This document shows, one piece after another, positions 18,800 to 32,300 of a stretch of DNA of 64,000 bases. This DNA comes from Anseranas semipalmata (lineage: Eukaryota > Chordata > Aves > Anseriformes > Anseranatidae). The first letter of the stretch is position 1. Each line of letters opens with the position of its first letter. The DNA is taken from positions 366,848 to 430,847 of the forward strand of contig VXAA01007177.1 of the NCBI GenBank assembly GCA_013399115.1. The letters run 5' to 3'. The notes beneath the pieces were generated by a model, which did not search any database, had not been told where the DNA came from, and saw nothing but the letters and a program-made list of their open reading frames with translations. A program made the position numbers and the translations under genes.

Positions 18800-19066
18800 G
18801 AAAGGCTTGTGCAGTATTGGAACAGGCTGCCCAGGGAAGTAGTTGAGTCACCATCCCTGGAGGTCTTCAAAAAAAGTGTACATGTAGAGCTTAGTGACAT
18901 GGTTTAATGGTGGACTTGACAGTGCTAGGTTAAAGGTTGGACTGGATGATCACAGAATCATAGAATATCTCACGTTGGAAGGGACCCATAAGGATCGATG
19001 ATAATGATCTTAGAGGATAACAGAGGATTAAGGATAATGATCTTAAAGGTCTTTTCCAAGCTAAAC
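18800..19066 (+). mobile_element. CR1 LINE fragment, mosaic, interrupted by an inverted CR1 piece
   Basis: 18800-18950 is CR1 3' region in sense orientation (AACAGGCTGCCCAGGGAAGT, CCATCCCTGGAGGTCTTCAA, GTTGGACTGGATGAT). At 18951-18996 it is interrupted by CACAGAATCATAGAAT and TTGGAAGGGACC, the reverse complement of a CR1 3' end. Sense CR1 resumes at about 19036-19066 (GATCTTAAAGGTCTTTTCC) and runs into an N gap. GATGAT occurs on both sides of the inverted piece (18945-18950, 18997-19002), and AATGATCTTA is present twice (19003 and 19035 areas). Confidence 0.85.
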
Positions 19067-19145
19067 NNNNNNNNNNNNNNNNNNNNNNNNNNNNNNNNNN
19101 NNNNNNNNNNNNNNNNNNNNNNNNNNNNNNNNNNNNNNNNNNNNN
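19067..19145. other. Assembly gap (79 N)
   Basis: Run of N immediately after the CR1 mosaic; the missing sequence is likely the CR1 terminus and flank, which is typical of a repeat-induced gap. Confidence 0.98.
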
Positions 19146-20464
19146 AAAGCAATGCCTTTATAAATGTAATAAAAATGTCAAATATTTTGTAACTTGAACT
19201 TTCTTTTTAAAAAACTATTAATATAGACTATTTAGTTTCAATAGAACTCCAGCTGTGCATTCTGAGTATCAATAGAGAACTTATTAAATATGGAACTCAT
19301 ACCATCATTCATGCTCACCTCAGATGTGTTGTTTAAAAACAATTCCAGGGCCTTGTGTTTTTGTTTAAAAAAAAAAAAGTTACAAACAGTTATAGCTAGA
19401 AAGAGTATAATCAAACCAGACACAGCTAAAAGGTAAAGTCAGTCATATTTTCATACTATGCACCTTATCTGGGAGAAGAAAAGTCACTTCACCAGCAAGA
19501 TTTAGGCAGACCACCTTATCTTGAAGTATTTAGCCTTCCCACAAAAACACCAATTGTGCAAGTGGGAAGCACTTGTTTGAGACTCCTTTTATGTGATGGG
19601 GTAGCTAGAAGGTAGAAGGAAGAGCAGTCAGCACTGTGTGACCAAGAAGCTTTGAGATAGGAAGTGCTAGAGAAGCACATAAGAACATGCCAGGACAGAC
19701 TACTATCAGTCTTAAAATAAATAATTAACATGCAATGGGAGAGATGTAAAGCCTGTGACAATGTGTCCTCAAGCCCCCAGAGTTCCACTAGGGAAAAATA
19801 ATAATAATAATAAAAAAATCTATCAATTATCTCCCAGTAAAAAAAAATAAAAAAAATAACCTGTCTTAGGATTTCTAAATTAGGGAAGGTTCTTGACCAG
19901 GGCTTGTTATGCCCTTTTTCAGATGTATTTCATGCTTACTTTATACAGACAAGATGCCGGACTGCAAGAAACTTGCTGCTTAAAACAGTACTTACAATAA
20001 AACTCAAGATGAGAAGTAAGACTGTTACATCAACCATACCCTAAATGCTAAATGTATTATTAAACATATTTAGGTATCTTTCCATCAGGTTTTTGAGTGT
20101 GAATCCTTTGGGTCTCACTTGCAAAAGAGAAGGAATCCTTTCAGAGAAGCTGAGGTGTTTTTCCTAAGTGGAAACATTTATTTCAGTACTATCAGTTTCT
20201 CCATCACCAGTACTACAGTTCTTCTGTTCTAAAAAACAATAAAAAACAAATAAAGGCTTTAGAATGTTATACCTCACAGTAAATAAACTAAGACTATATT
20301 AGAGATTGTCGTCAATATTCAATAAATGAAGCCTCACTACAGCATTTGATCCACTATGCATTAGTGAACTAAGATGACTAAGATTTCAATTAAGGAAAAT
20401 AAGCAAATATTTTGTTTTTACCATTTCAATTTTAATACAACTCAAAAAAAAAAAAAAAAAGTAA
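19146..20464. other. Intergenic DNA downstream of STRN3
   Basis: AT-rich with an (AAT)n tract at about 19795-19815 and A-runs. No gene or repeat family recognised. If a more distal poly(A) site is used, part of this may be STRN3 3'UTR. Confidence 0.4.
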
Positions 20465-20488
20465 ATGTTATGCATGGCAATGTTTATT
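20443..20488 (-). terminator. STRN3: Candidate STRN3 poly(A) signal with U-rich downstream element
   Basis: On the minus strand AATAAA (+ 20483-20488) is followed by about 22 nt (CATTGCCATGCATAACATTT) and then a run of about 18 T (+ 20443-20460), the classic order of signal, cleavage zone and U-rich element. Other AATAAA copies nearer the stop lack such a clear downstream run. Confidence 0.4.
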
Positions 20489-23212
20489 AAACAATCACAT
20501 TTCATTTAAGCATTAAAATGCAGCAGCCTAGAAAAGCTGCCAGAAACAATGTTTGGCTTCAGAAAAGGCGATTATGAAATTACTTCCAATAAAATTCAAA
20601 TACTCTCTTGTCTGTTGATTAGTTGAATGCTTTAGACTGGAAGGAAAAAAAGTGCAAATCAGCTGAATGTCACTTTCAAAAGTAAAGTCTTAGTGTCCTA
20701 CAAGCAGTTATTGAAAGGCCTCACCCCAATCTTCATGATAAAGGACAAAATTATCCAGTTCCTATACAATTATTATATACTGTAACACATTTTAAACAAT
20801 ATAACATTATTACTAAAACAAAATTAATTTCAGAATACAACTGCAGTATTCTGACTACCATGGGCACCTTTTTTTCCTTTTTTTTTTTTTTTTTAAGTCT
20901 AATTTGCTTGACATGAGATGGCATGAGATATTGCTGAACTGGAAACTTACATGGAACAATACAGTTAGAACCACTTATAGGAACATGTTCCAGCTAAAGG
21001 TAATTTATACCTAAATGTACTACTTTTGCATGAAAATCTAAGATTCATAGTGCAGTATTCTGTTTCTGCTGATACACTTTCAGGGAAGTGACTCATCACA
21101 GAGTTGCTAAATGTTGATCTGTTGCTCAGCCTTTTACAAAGATGACTGCCCTTTTGCACATCATCTTTATTGGAGGACTTGCAAAGAAATGGACAGAGGT
21201 TAACAGATAACATTTGACATACGGACAATTTGTAAGCATTTAAAAAACAAATGAGGGTTTTGTATTGTTTTTAAATTCAACACAATGATTCAGTGGCAGA
21301 TGGAAATAAAACCAGAGTACCTTCCTGGCTCCTAAATCACTTGAGAATCACTTCCTATACAGAGATAGTCAAAAGCAGTGTGATTATAAGGTCTCTAAAA
21401 AATACATTAGTAATTTTCAATTTGTTCTTGTAAAAAGTTTTAAAAATATTGTGGAAACATGTTCTTATATGTGGGTGCTGCTGCTTGAAACAGATGTTGA
21501 CATCCAGACAACTATTACAATCTTCAAAAAGCAAAGCAGCTTATAAGCATAATAAACAAATGGTCATTTAGCAAAAATTTAGACCTAATTGAGTAACTTG
21601 TAGAATGACACCTTCAAACTGTGCAACACAAAATAATGTAGCCAACAGTAACATACAGGTACACCATTTAATATTTATTATATGCATTTTATATACATTA
21701 TTTTTCAACAGCTGTACTTCTGCTATGTGGTACAATCTTAAAAATTTGCTGATTCATAGTTTGTAAAACAGAAACCTTACAAAACTCATCAAAACTCGCA
21801 AACTGATCAGAAAAGTTTTGTGGAAGACTAGAAAAAATACTTTATTGTATTAATCATGCATTACACAAACAAAATCTTTAGTTACACCATAAACTGAAGC
21901 ACATCTGAAAATAAAATAAAAGCAGGAAATAACTAGTCAAAACACAGCAGATTTATGAATCTTGAATCAACTACTTTTGTATTCTATTCAAAACGCAAAT
22001 AAAAATATTTTTCACTCCAAAAGTTCTGAAACAAGATTGTTTTTTTTGGAATCAACTCCACTCCAGGTACTTAACCAGAGGAAAAAGAAATTCTTGGTTT
22101 GCAACTTTAGAATTATGAGATGTCCCATTTTCTCATCTATTTTAGACTGTTCAAAGAGTGCCATAATAGATATACAGGGCCCTTTAACACACTACATAAA
22201 AGGATATAAAGACCAACAAAAAGTGAAATAAATAACAATAGGCCATTAGCAAGATGGGTAATCCTTGATAAATAAACTCGTAAATACAGTAAGATGTACA
22301 AAATATCACATAGTGATAGGATGCCAAGATTAATTTTTTTTTTTTTTTTAAAGAGTTCATTGGGGGGTGTTAGCCCCTCTGTGTTTCATTTAAACACATT
22401 TTACAGTCCTTTATTTATGAAGACAGTTATGCGATGATGAAGAATTAGCATCCTTATGCAAGGACTTAGCTGAGCTGTATTAGGCAAAAGAAGGGAAGAG
22501 TGTGGTTACACGGCAGCGGGTCAGTGAGATCTCTGTGTTTTAGGGTTCTATAATGCAGAAAAACATTATCAATACAATCTTGAGCACTGTTGTGACAGGC
22601 TAAATATATAAAAAGACTTATAAAAACTAGAATTTTATCCAAACATTTTGTGCAACTAATGCTAAAATATTTTAAGTTAAATTTCCTTTTCTTTAAAGCA
22701 AAATAAAAGTTTAAAAGGGGAATCTGTGGCATTCAACTGATAAACAGAAGATTACTAAGAGATGAAAAGAAAGCTACTCTTGGAGCTCACTTCCCCCCAC
22801 AAGAGCACCACATTCCTAACCCTAAGGCAGCACACAGAGTCCAAAATAAAAGTCTTTTGTAAGATCAGACTCCACGTTTGCTTAAAGACACCTAAAGAAC
22901 AGACATACGCTCAGTTCATATCCAGTCAAGGCTACAAATACTGGTTTTCTTTTTTTCTTTATTATTATTATTATTTTTTTTTTACTTCTCCCCGCCCCCC
23001 CCAAATACAGTAATTACAGTTAAATGAATGAGCCTGACATTGTTCAAGATGCGGTGACTTTTCACCAACTTATACCTGCCCCACTTAAGAGCCTTCACCC
23101 AGGCAGATCAGATGTAGTGTCTTATTGGTAACCTTATTGATGGCAGTGATGCAATTCCCTCTTTTTTGTCCAAACAGACCTGCTGTTAATGATGCAGGTT
23201 TGTTCTGCTGTG
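20465..23212 (-). other. STRN3: Probable STRN3 3'UTR
   Basis: About 2.7 kb of AT-rich, repeat-poor sequence that follows the STRN3 stop on the minus strand. It holds a (TTA)n/T-run/C-run patch at about 22958-23003 and several AATAAA hexamers on the minus strand (for example + coordinates 22410-22415, 21841-21846, 20483-20488). The distal limit is set at the best-looking poly(A) site; shorter forms are equally possible. Confidence 0.45.
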
Positions 23213-23382
23213 TCACACAAATACTTTGGCAAGGGCATCAGCTCCTGCACTGGCAATATATGCTTTTGATGGATGAAATGCTACATCATAAATTGATTCA
23301 TCCAGCTTTTTCCTATGAGCTGTTATTTCTTGCACACATGTCTTGCTGTCCAAATTCCATAATCTAATGGAACAATCATGGC
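23213..23382 (-). CDS. STRN3: STRN3 last coding exon with stop
   Basis: Encodes SHDCSIRLWNLDSKTCVQEI, TAHRKKLDESIYDVAFHPSK and AYIASAGADALAKVFV, then TGA (+ 23213-23215). This closes the WD40 propeller and ends exactly as in mammals. Acceptor CCAAACAG behind an uninterrupted pyrimidine tract. Confidence 0.97.
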
Positions 23383-26300
23383 CTGTTTGGGGAAAAAAGA
23401 AAAAGAAAAAAGGAAAAAAAGACAAGGTTAGATTTTTGTCAGACACTTTAAATGCATCATAAATGCAAAATCCATAGAGCACAGAGTATTAAAAAACCCT
23501 TACTTCCAGACATTAAATAGATTCCATTAGGATCTACAGCTAGACTTGTGACAGCATCCAAGTGAGCAACCATAGAGTGGATCATTTTACCTAAAAGCAA
23601 AATAAACAGTTAATTTCCTATGAAGTATTGTTTCTTTTAAAAATAATATTCCCATTAAATGCAATACAGAATAACATGCTTATTTAGATTCCAATATCTG
23701 AATGCTACAATTCTATTAGAAATTGTTAAGTTTCAACTACAGACTTGTATAAGTATATGGGTAAATGACACACAACTCTCAAAGGCATTATAAGCACTCT
23801 TATCCATCTGGCATCTTCACTGGTAGCAGCAATGACGATGATCAATCCTAAAATGACTGGGCAATAACTTAAATTTTAGTCCAGTAAATGTCCCAGTATC
23901 TGCCCACTAGGATACAATGCTGACAAACAGGAATTCATACAAAGGTATTAACAATGATTCTTTTGTTTACTCCTTTCCTTCCTCTTAACATTCATTTCAC
24001 TGTTCTGACTGCCAAGTACTCAACTGACATTTTCATCCAACCTCCTCTTCTAACTCAGAGGTCCTACCTTGAATAATAACAGTCTGTCCAGTGATTATTA
24101 TTTTCTATTATGAAGTTTGTTTTTCCTTACATGAATCATTTCACATTTATCCACATGGAAGTCAATGTGCCTGCTCTTAAGTCTATTAAGATCTACAGTT
24201 CTCACTAGTCAGTCTTCATCTTCAATATCCAGAATTAATGAATGTCAGTATGCTGTCAACATACTATCCTCCCATCCAGATCATTCTTATGATGTTGAAC
24301 AGCATATATTATTAATCCCTCCAGGACCTGGTGATTTTCATTTTATTTTATTTTTTATTTCCATAAAGTGACCATTTACTTATTTATTTCCACCTTCTAT
24401 TTCCTGTCTTTGACCTAATTATTTGTTCATGCCAGATTTTTCTCCTTATTCTACATCTTTTGCCTTTTTTTTCTTTTTTTTTTTAAACAAGATTCTGGTA
24501 ATGTTTTAATTTCAGAAAAATCATTGCAACATATTTAATGACCACAATTCAAATGCAGATGAGAAGGGGTGGGGAAAAAAAAAAGTCTCAACTTTCTGCA
24601 TTTAAAAATTGGAAAAATAATAAAAAAACAAAACCCACAAAACCCCAAGAACACCTCCCCCCACCCCCAAACACACTTAAAACAGGGGTTTTGCACATGT
24701 ATTCACTGGAAGTCAGCTTATGCTGAATTTTTTCTCCCAACTTTGGTAGGATAACATGAAGAAAGTGACTGATGATTTGACAAACGAGAAGCTGATGTTC
24801 TTTCTTAGAATTATGCCAACCTTTCTGTCATGACAGGCTGTATAGTTTTTCCCTACATCTTTTCTGTTTTATAAACTTAACCAGCGACTTAAGTATAACA
24901 CAGGCATCCATTACTACAATGAATTAAGGGTTATGTGTTGCCCTAATTGGTAATAAGTAATGACATTTACTACTGAGACTTGAAAAACACAACTGATATA
25001 TGCTTGGAGTTAAAAGTGTGGAAATGATGAAGACGGGAAGAAAATGGCAGAGATATTCTATAAATTAACATCTTGCTAATTTAAGAGGACCTTCTTGTCC
25101 CTCACAACCAAAAGAGTTTGAGAGTATTTTCTGACTGCTAAAGTCACAATTGCAAGGGATGTCATTATTTCATATGAAAAGTATTGAAGTTTGTCTTGCA
25201 AACACCAGAAGTTCTCTTTTATGTAAAACTGTTGCAATAAAGTCTTGATCACTAGTATGTTCTGTACAAATGAATTCTCCTTATGTCTATCCAGATCTAC
25301 TTTGAACATATTCATACATACAGATTAGGTTCTCTTTACCCTTACCCGTTTTGTTGTCAAAAAATTTGATGTGTCTATCTTCATGAGCTGTAATAGTTAC
25401 AGGAAGTGTGGGATGACTTACTACCTTGTTAATATGATTATTTGATTGTACGCCTGAAAATAAAAACAAACACAAACATATATTCATCTGCCGTAAAGAA
25501 AGGGTTAAAGCTAAAGTGAGAATATTTTAGCATTACACTTTAGCTTACTGTATTAGCTAATATATAAATAACACATTAGGAACAACATCAATAAATCTCA
25601 TAATAAATAACAGCTTCTTGCTTTACAGGAGATGGACTAAGCCAGGTATACTCTAGCCAATGTACTCTAAGGTTAAAGCTGTACAAATGGTTTATACACA
25701 TGAAAGATCCTTGAGAGAGATGGCAAACAAGCCAAGGAAAGTACTTCAGGGCAGCACTAACCAAGTGGAAAAGCTATCTATAATATATGTTTAGTAGACA
25801 CCTCTTATACCTACACATCAAAAAAGATTTACCTTGAAAACAAAAAGAAAGAATCCAAATAACTGAAGTCAACCTCACCTACCAGATTCTGTCAGATGTA
25901 TTTATGTATTTCAGCTTAAAGAAACACTGAGCAGTTTAGAATCTCTTTAGGGGTTTTCAGAATACTCTGTAGAAAATATTTTCTGTATCTTGATATACCA
26001 GTGTTTTAAGGACTGTTTCCCTTATCTCTTTTTTGTTGTTGTTGTTGTTGTTGTTGATTCCATTTGAGAGTCCCTCTTCAAACTAGGAAAGGAATTTCTC
26101 CCAATTTGTGATATTGTTTCTCACCGTCAATGCCAGTTTTGCACAATCTCTCCAGAATAAACCTTTTGCACAGTTCTTTTGCACAGTTTTGTAACCTGTG
26201 TCAAAGTCTTTATATAAGCTACTTAATACTGTAAGTATAATCACTAAGTGAACTGGACTAATTGGATAGGAGAAGCAAATTCTCCCCTTACAATACTCTT

Positions 26301-29300
26301 TTAGATCTCATTTCAAATACAAGAATGACCAGAAATTGGAGGCTTTCATTATGAAACTCTTTCATAGGTTCAAGAAAACGAAGTCTGGAAGAAAGCTCCT
26401 CTATTTAGAGCAGCATCAGCTATATACAATACTCAGTGATGAGCTATGTCTTTGTAGCACCTTATTTGTAGCAACAGATTTTCTAGTATTAAATGTTCTA
26501 CAGGAGAGAGGGTTTAAGCATAACCTGTACAGATTCTACACTGAACTAATCTTCTGCTTAAATCACTTCTTACTTATCTTAATATCTTCCATGTCAAAGC
26601 TATATAATGAAAACTCTGTATTTTAATATGCAATTCAGACAACTGAATCCAGAGAAGGCTTAGCTTAGTGAAAGCAACAGTTTTTGTTCTCTAACAGCTT
26701 TCAAATCCTGCTAACCCACAATCTTTTCAACCGTGTCAGTTCCAAACATCTTTACGCACCTAACCAACTTAAGACATCAAATTGCATAATGCAGGTGAGG
26801 AGCATAAGCTTTTCTTTTAATTTGCCATATAGTAAAATTTGGATAAAGGTATCTCATTCAAGATGGATATTTTATAGAAAAGAGCTTTACTTACCAGATT
26901 CTATTTGCGATGAAAGCATTACCACTGACTGGGATGTTTCTAAATCATAGATGACTGTGCTGCCAGTGTTAAAAGATGCCACCATATGAGCAGGATCACA
27001 ACCTATAAAGTCAACTGACGTAGGTATTCCATGCTCTAGAAAGTGAAAGAATTGTCTTTAGAAAGAATGAAACACTGAAATTCTTCGTAGTTTAAACATT
27101 AAGTTTGTTTTATACTTTAATGAAGAAATTTGCTCCCTTTAGAGTAATGCTCAGCACCAGGATTATCTTACTAAAATATCTTTTCCCTTTAGTCCTGTTG
27201 TCTAGTTTTGAAAAATGGAGATAACAAGCTTAGACACATCATAAGCTGTCTCGTAACAGATTTTCAAAACCAAAATTTCACTGCAAAAACTTACCTTTCT
27301 CTCCATTGTAAGTGCAAATACAGGGAATTTTTTCTGGTGGGTTCCATAATCTAATAGTGCCATCTGCTGAACAAGATAGTAAGTGATTCTTTACACCGCT
27401 GTAAGCGAGACCCCAGACTGCATCTGTGTGAGCAATTAATGTGCCAGCTAGAACGTTTGGCTCTGGAAAAAACAAAAGTTTAGGAATTAAATTAGTATTT
27501 CTTGCACCTCAATATAAATCAAATTCCGCATAAAATAGCCATATATCCCATACAGTAAAAGATTAATTCATCTATCATTCTGTACGTCTGTGATCTAACA
27601 GATCTGTTAGTTGTAATCATATACCTATTCTGTAAGTATCAGTTACAGGAAAATCTAAATGCCAAAACATTCAGTGCAAGTGTGAATTCTGAACAAACTA
27701 GAATGTAAATAAAAAAATAAATTCAAGACAGCCACTTCTGCATTTATTGTTTTATTCGAGTAGTTTTCTAGAATACAAATAGATTAGATTCACAAACAAA
27801 ATGGTCCACTGCAACGCACATGAATAATCAGCACAAAGAATAATATTGCCCTACTATTCATCAGAATAGTTTCAGAGAAATTTTGAACAGCTCCATATTC
27901 ATGCAGCTAGCTAAAATAACAAACTGAGACTTTAACATTTAAATAGCTTGCTAGCATATCATATCTGCAGCCTAATAACTCCTTCAGTCATTTGTTGAAA
28001 TTACTTATAAAAAACCAACTTATCACTGAAATTAAATCACTTGAAAAAAATGTAAAAGAAACAGTCCTTCCCTAGGGTGGCTATAAGAAGTGAAGAAGTT
28101 AGAATGGCCATTATTATCTATCAAGGAGAGCAAGAGAAAGGAAAAAATCAGAACCAAAACAGATTTTTTTTTTTTTTAATTTTATTTTATTCTTTAAACA
28201 ACAAATACACGGTAGGTCATTTGGTCATTTTTCAGAACTTCTGCCAGCTTTCTCAAAACAAAAATAAAAAAAACCTTTTTCCAGAACACTTGTTACCACC
28301 TCCTCTCAGGGAGGCTGACTTATTTCATTCAAACTTATATCTTAAAAATGTTTGGTTGCATCTTTTTGTTTGTGTAAGATGCAAAAACACCTAACAAAAT
28401 CAGCTTTCCACATTCCTGAGATATTTAAACACTGATGCCTTTACTGTAATACTTTTTTTTTTTTTTTTTTAAAACAGTGTACACTGCTGACACATGGGCA
28501 TGCTCTAAAACTCTCAGGTATCCTAATATCAAAACAAGATCACTTCTGTTGCGGAACAAAGAAACACATCCATATTTTATAGTTATCTTTCATAGAGGGC
28601 TTTTTAATATACTAGGCTTAGAGTGGAATAGAGAGAAACAGGTAGATGTAAAGGAATAAATCCATAAAAATCTCTAAAACTTAGTTTTGTGTGAAATTTG
28701 AAACAAGTTGGTCTTGCAACCTAAAGCCCTGTTAACAAACTTTAGGGAGGACATTTTATGAGCTCTCTCTCTTTTAAAAATAACTTCGATATTTCAGTAG
28801 AGATAGTTTTGTCTGAGGCCCGTGCAAATTATACTTATTACCCTACCTGCACGAACAGATCATACAATGTTTAGTGTCTAGATTATACTAAATGCATTTT
28901 TAGCAGAGACGCAGGACTTGAGCTCTGTATTGGTTTTAAGGAATAAGGTTTACTGATCTTCCTAAATCAATGCAAGACACAGCACTGCTTCCCATCCCTC
29001 TCCAACTCACTGATACAAGATTATGCAGCCTGAGTGGCATATCAGCTCATTTATTACAGTAAGCTTATGTCCTGTTGCAAAGGACATAAGTCTTGCCTCT
29101 GTTCCATTCAAACTTCAGTGAACTATGAGACTGCACCCTACACTAAATGCAAAATGCTGATCACCATTAATAGCAGGAGAACAAAGCACAGTTTTCCATG
29201 CAGTCATCAGCTCTTTGGACACACTGGTTATGGGAACCAAAATGCAACTCAGAAACATGAGACAAATAATTTGAATAGACTGATATTAAGTTTTCTGAGA

Positions 29301-32300
29301 ATTTCCTATCAGGATAAATAAAAAATAATTCCAAAATTTGGAATTTTGCTGCAAATAGTAAGCATGCTTCTTACAAAATAACAGATATAACTAATTTCTT
29401 CTTTATTATTTAAAACTCAGAAATTGCCAGTCTTTCTGTTACAGTTCTACATGAAGTATGTCACCAATGCAAGTGGAAATAAATAATGAGCACTTACGAT
29501 GAAAAAAAAAGTTGAAAAACAAAACAACAATTTAGTGGATAAACAGCATTCACACTTCACAAAAGCTTTAGAAAAACGGATTATCATCAAGCAGAAAATT
29601 AATGTTCAAGACAACGGCTATCAGTTGTTTATCTTTTAAAAGGTACTTACCATAGGTATCATATGGGTCGACGTTAGGGCTAGGCATATTCCACCACTGG
29701 ATGGTTGCATCAATACCACCACTGAAACACTGTTCTCCATTAGAACTAATTGCCAATGACAATACAGGTCCACTGTTGGGAGACAGAGAACAAGAAGTTT
29801 ACTGATACTGCCAACAGTATAAAGGTTAAAATTTTGGTCTGTTTAAAACAAACAAACCAACAACCCCCCTAGATTGGATTAAATAGTTACAGAAAAATTT
29901 GAATTCCCAAGAAACAATTCTGTTAAAACCTGTATTAAATCTCATCAAGTTATACAAACCTGTATTAAAATATTTATAACAGATTAACTAAACTATCAAA
30001 ATTTAACCAATTCAAGGAACACAATCTTATTTCAAAAGGAGCTACATCTACAAAGCGTGAGTTTTTACAGAGCATCTATGCCAATCTAATAAGTAGCTGT
30101 GCTGATAGAGGTGGTTCTAGCCTCCTGCCACCAAAACTATTAACTTTATCAGACAGATGGAAACCTATGCTCCAGTAAACTGGTTCAGAAACAATAATCC
30201 TAGAAGGAGTACTTTTTGGCCAAGATTAGACTACTGCTGGCTTAACTTCTTGAATCTGTTTGTTGTGATACTAGACAAGCATAAGCTGTAGCCCAAAGGA
30301 AGCAGCACCTCTGGACACACCACTAAGTCAGGTTTAATTGTCTTGTAAAACACCACCCCAAAATTAGATGGCTCACGACAGGCCATGCTCAGGAGACAAA
30401 GTTTACTGGTTGTTTAAGTGCAGATGAGCAAACTAGAATTACGTATTTGAAGCTGGTGAAAACAGATTACTGATTGAATCCACCTACGTAATCAGAAGAG
30501 CGAGGAATAAAGCTGAACTCTGCATTCAGTCAATGACATTTTTTTTGTCCTGATGATTGCAACTGTACTTTTAATTTCTCAGACCCGTATCTGAGGACTA
30601 CTACGTTAGACTATTAAATTCTACCTTATCTGTCTTCTTTACATTTTATATATTAAAAAACACAGTCCAAAATATATGCATTGCTCAGGTAATTTCAGTG
30701 TCGTCTTCTACATCTCCTTCTCTTTGCAAGGAACCACATTTGCTACTTCCTGCTCTTTTTGTTTTATCACTGACTCTGCAATTCACAACAGGGACTCGGT
30801 ATTTACCTGGTTTTAAAGAGCATAATCTTGTCTATATGATGTAAAAACAGAATACATTTGTGGCTTTTAAGGTGAAATGTTTTATGAATCCAGGAGATAA
30901 CAACACTATCAAGCAGTAATTCTGTCACTTACATGTGGGCCCTAAATGTGTAGATGGGTTCTACATCTAAAGAGGCACTCCTGAAAGAAGAAGAAAAGTT
31001 ATTACACTAAATGAAATCTCTATTGAAAAACTCTAAAAACGTTTAAGGGTTTAATCAATTTCAAAGGCTTTTAAAACACAATTGATGCTTTATAAAAACC
31101 CATATACTTGCTTTTTGGCAGGAACCGTTTTCTGCAAATTCCAAAGTTTTAGAGTATGGTCCTCAGAGGCTGTAACCAGCACAGGCTCTACAGGATGAAA
31201 AGCTAATGCCCGCACTCCATCAAAATGACTGCGTAGCGTATACTTAGGGTTCCATGTCTTTCGGAAGGCATCTTTATTAGCTGGCAGCTTAAAAATTAAA
31301 AGGAGTAATTTTATGTTGAGTTTAAAAATATATATAACATATCTACTCATAGTTTAGGAAAATCATGCTATTTTTGATTCAGTTAATACATATTCAACCT
31401 TAAATATGCATTTATCTATTGATCTACCTATATGCGTCTTCAACTCCCTCTCTGGCATGCAAAGTAGTCTGCAAATTTTTTTTCCTACTGTAACAGCTTC
31501 TTTTGTTCCAGAGTGAAATGGAGTATAATGCTGAATATTCAAACAAGAAGCTTTGATTTTCAAAATTTGGTTTTAATCCTTTTGTGCAATGATACCTTTA
31601 TTCTTCCTCCCCAAAGAAAGATATTGGTTTCATTGCTTATAATGTTCTCTGTACCCAAGGAAAAGATTACAACTGTCAAAAGCTCATTTATCACTTAAAC
31701 ACAATAAAAGTAAGCTTCAGGCTCCCAGTGAGCGATCCTCTTCAGATGAACAGCTTGACTGAGAATGACAGGAACCATATGTAATTCTTGAATAATTCTA
31801 AATACTAAGTAAGGCATGTACACAGAAATAGTTAATCCAAATCTTAATAAACATTTGTCATTATTTTAAACACAACATTATGTAAAAATATTATTTGAAA
31901 CTCTTTAATATATTTGAAAGTTTTAAATATATTTGTGAGGTAATAATTTAAAGCTCTGAATACAATTTATATTAACCAGAGAGTGGAGAAGACCCATAAA
32001 AAAAACGATATCGTGCTTATTCTAAACCTCCACCCAAGGAGAAATACATACGCATATATGTCTCTCTTCCTCTCCAGTAATTATAAAGGGAGTTTAGAAA
32101 ACTGACTTTAGTTAGAAAACCAAAATTAGCAAATGAAGAATGAATAGAAACTAATTCTGTACTCTGCCTTACACACTATCTATTCACCATGTATTTGTTA
32201 AAGCAGTTTTCAACTGTAGGCCAGAATCTCAGTATCCCAAGATACTTTTAGCAACACTATGAAGAGATTAAAATCTCTCGTATCTAATAAAATCTTAGTA

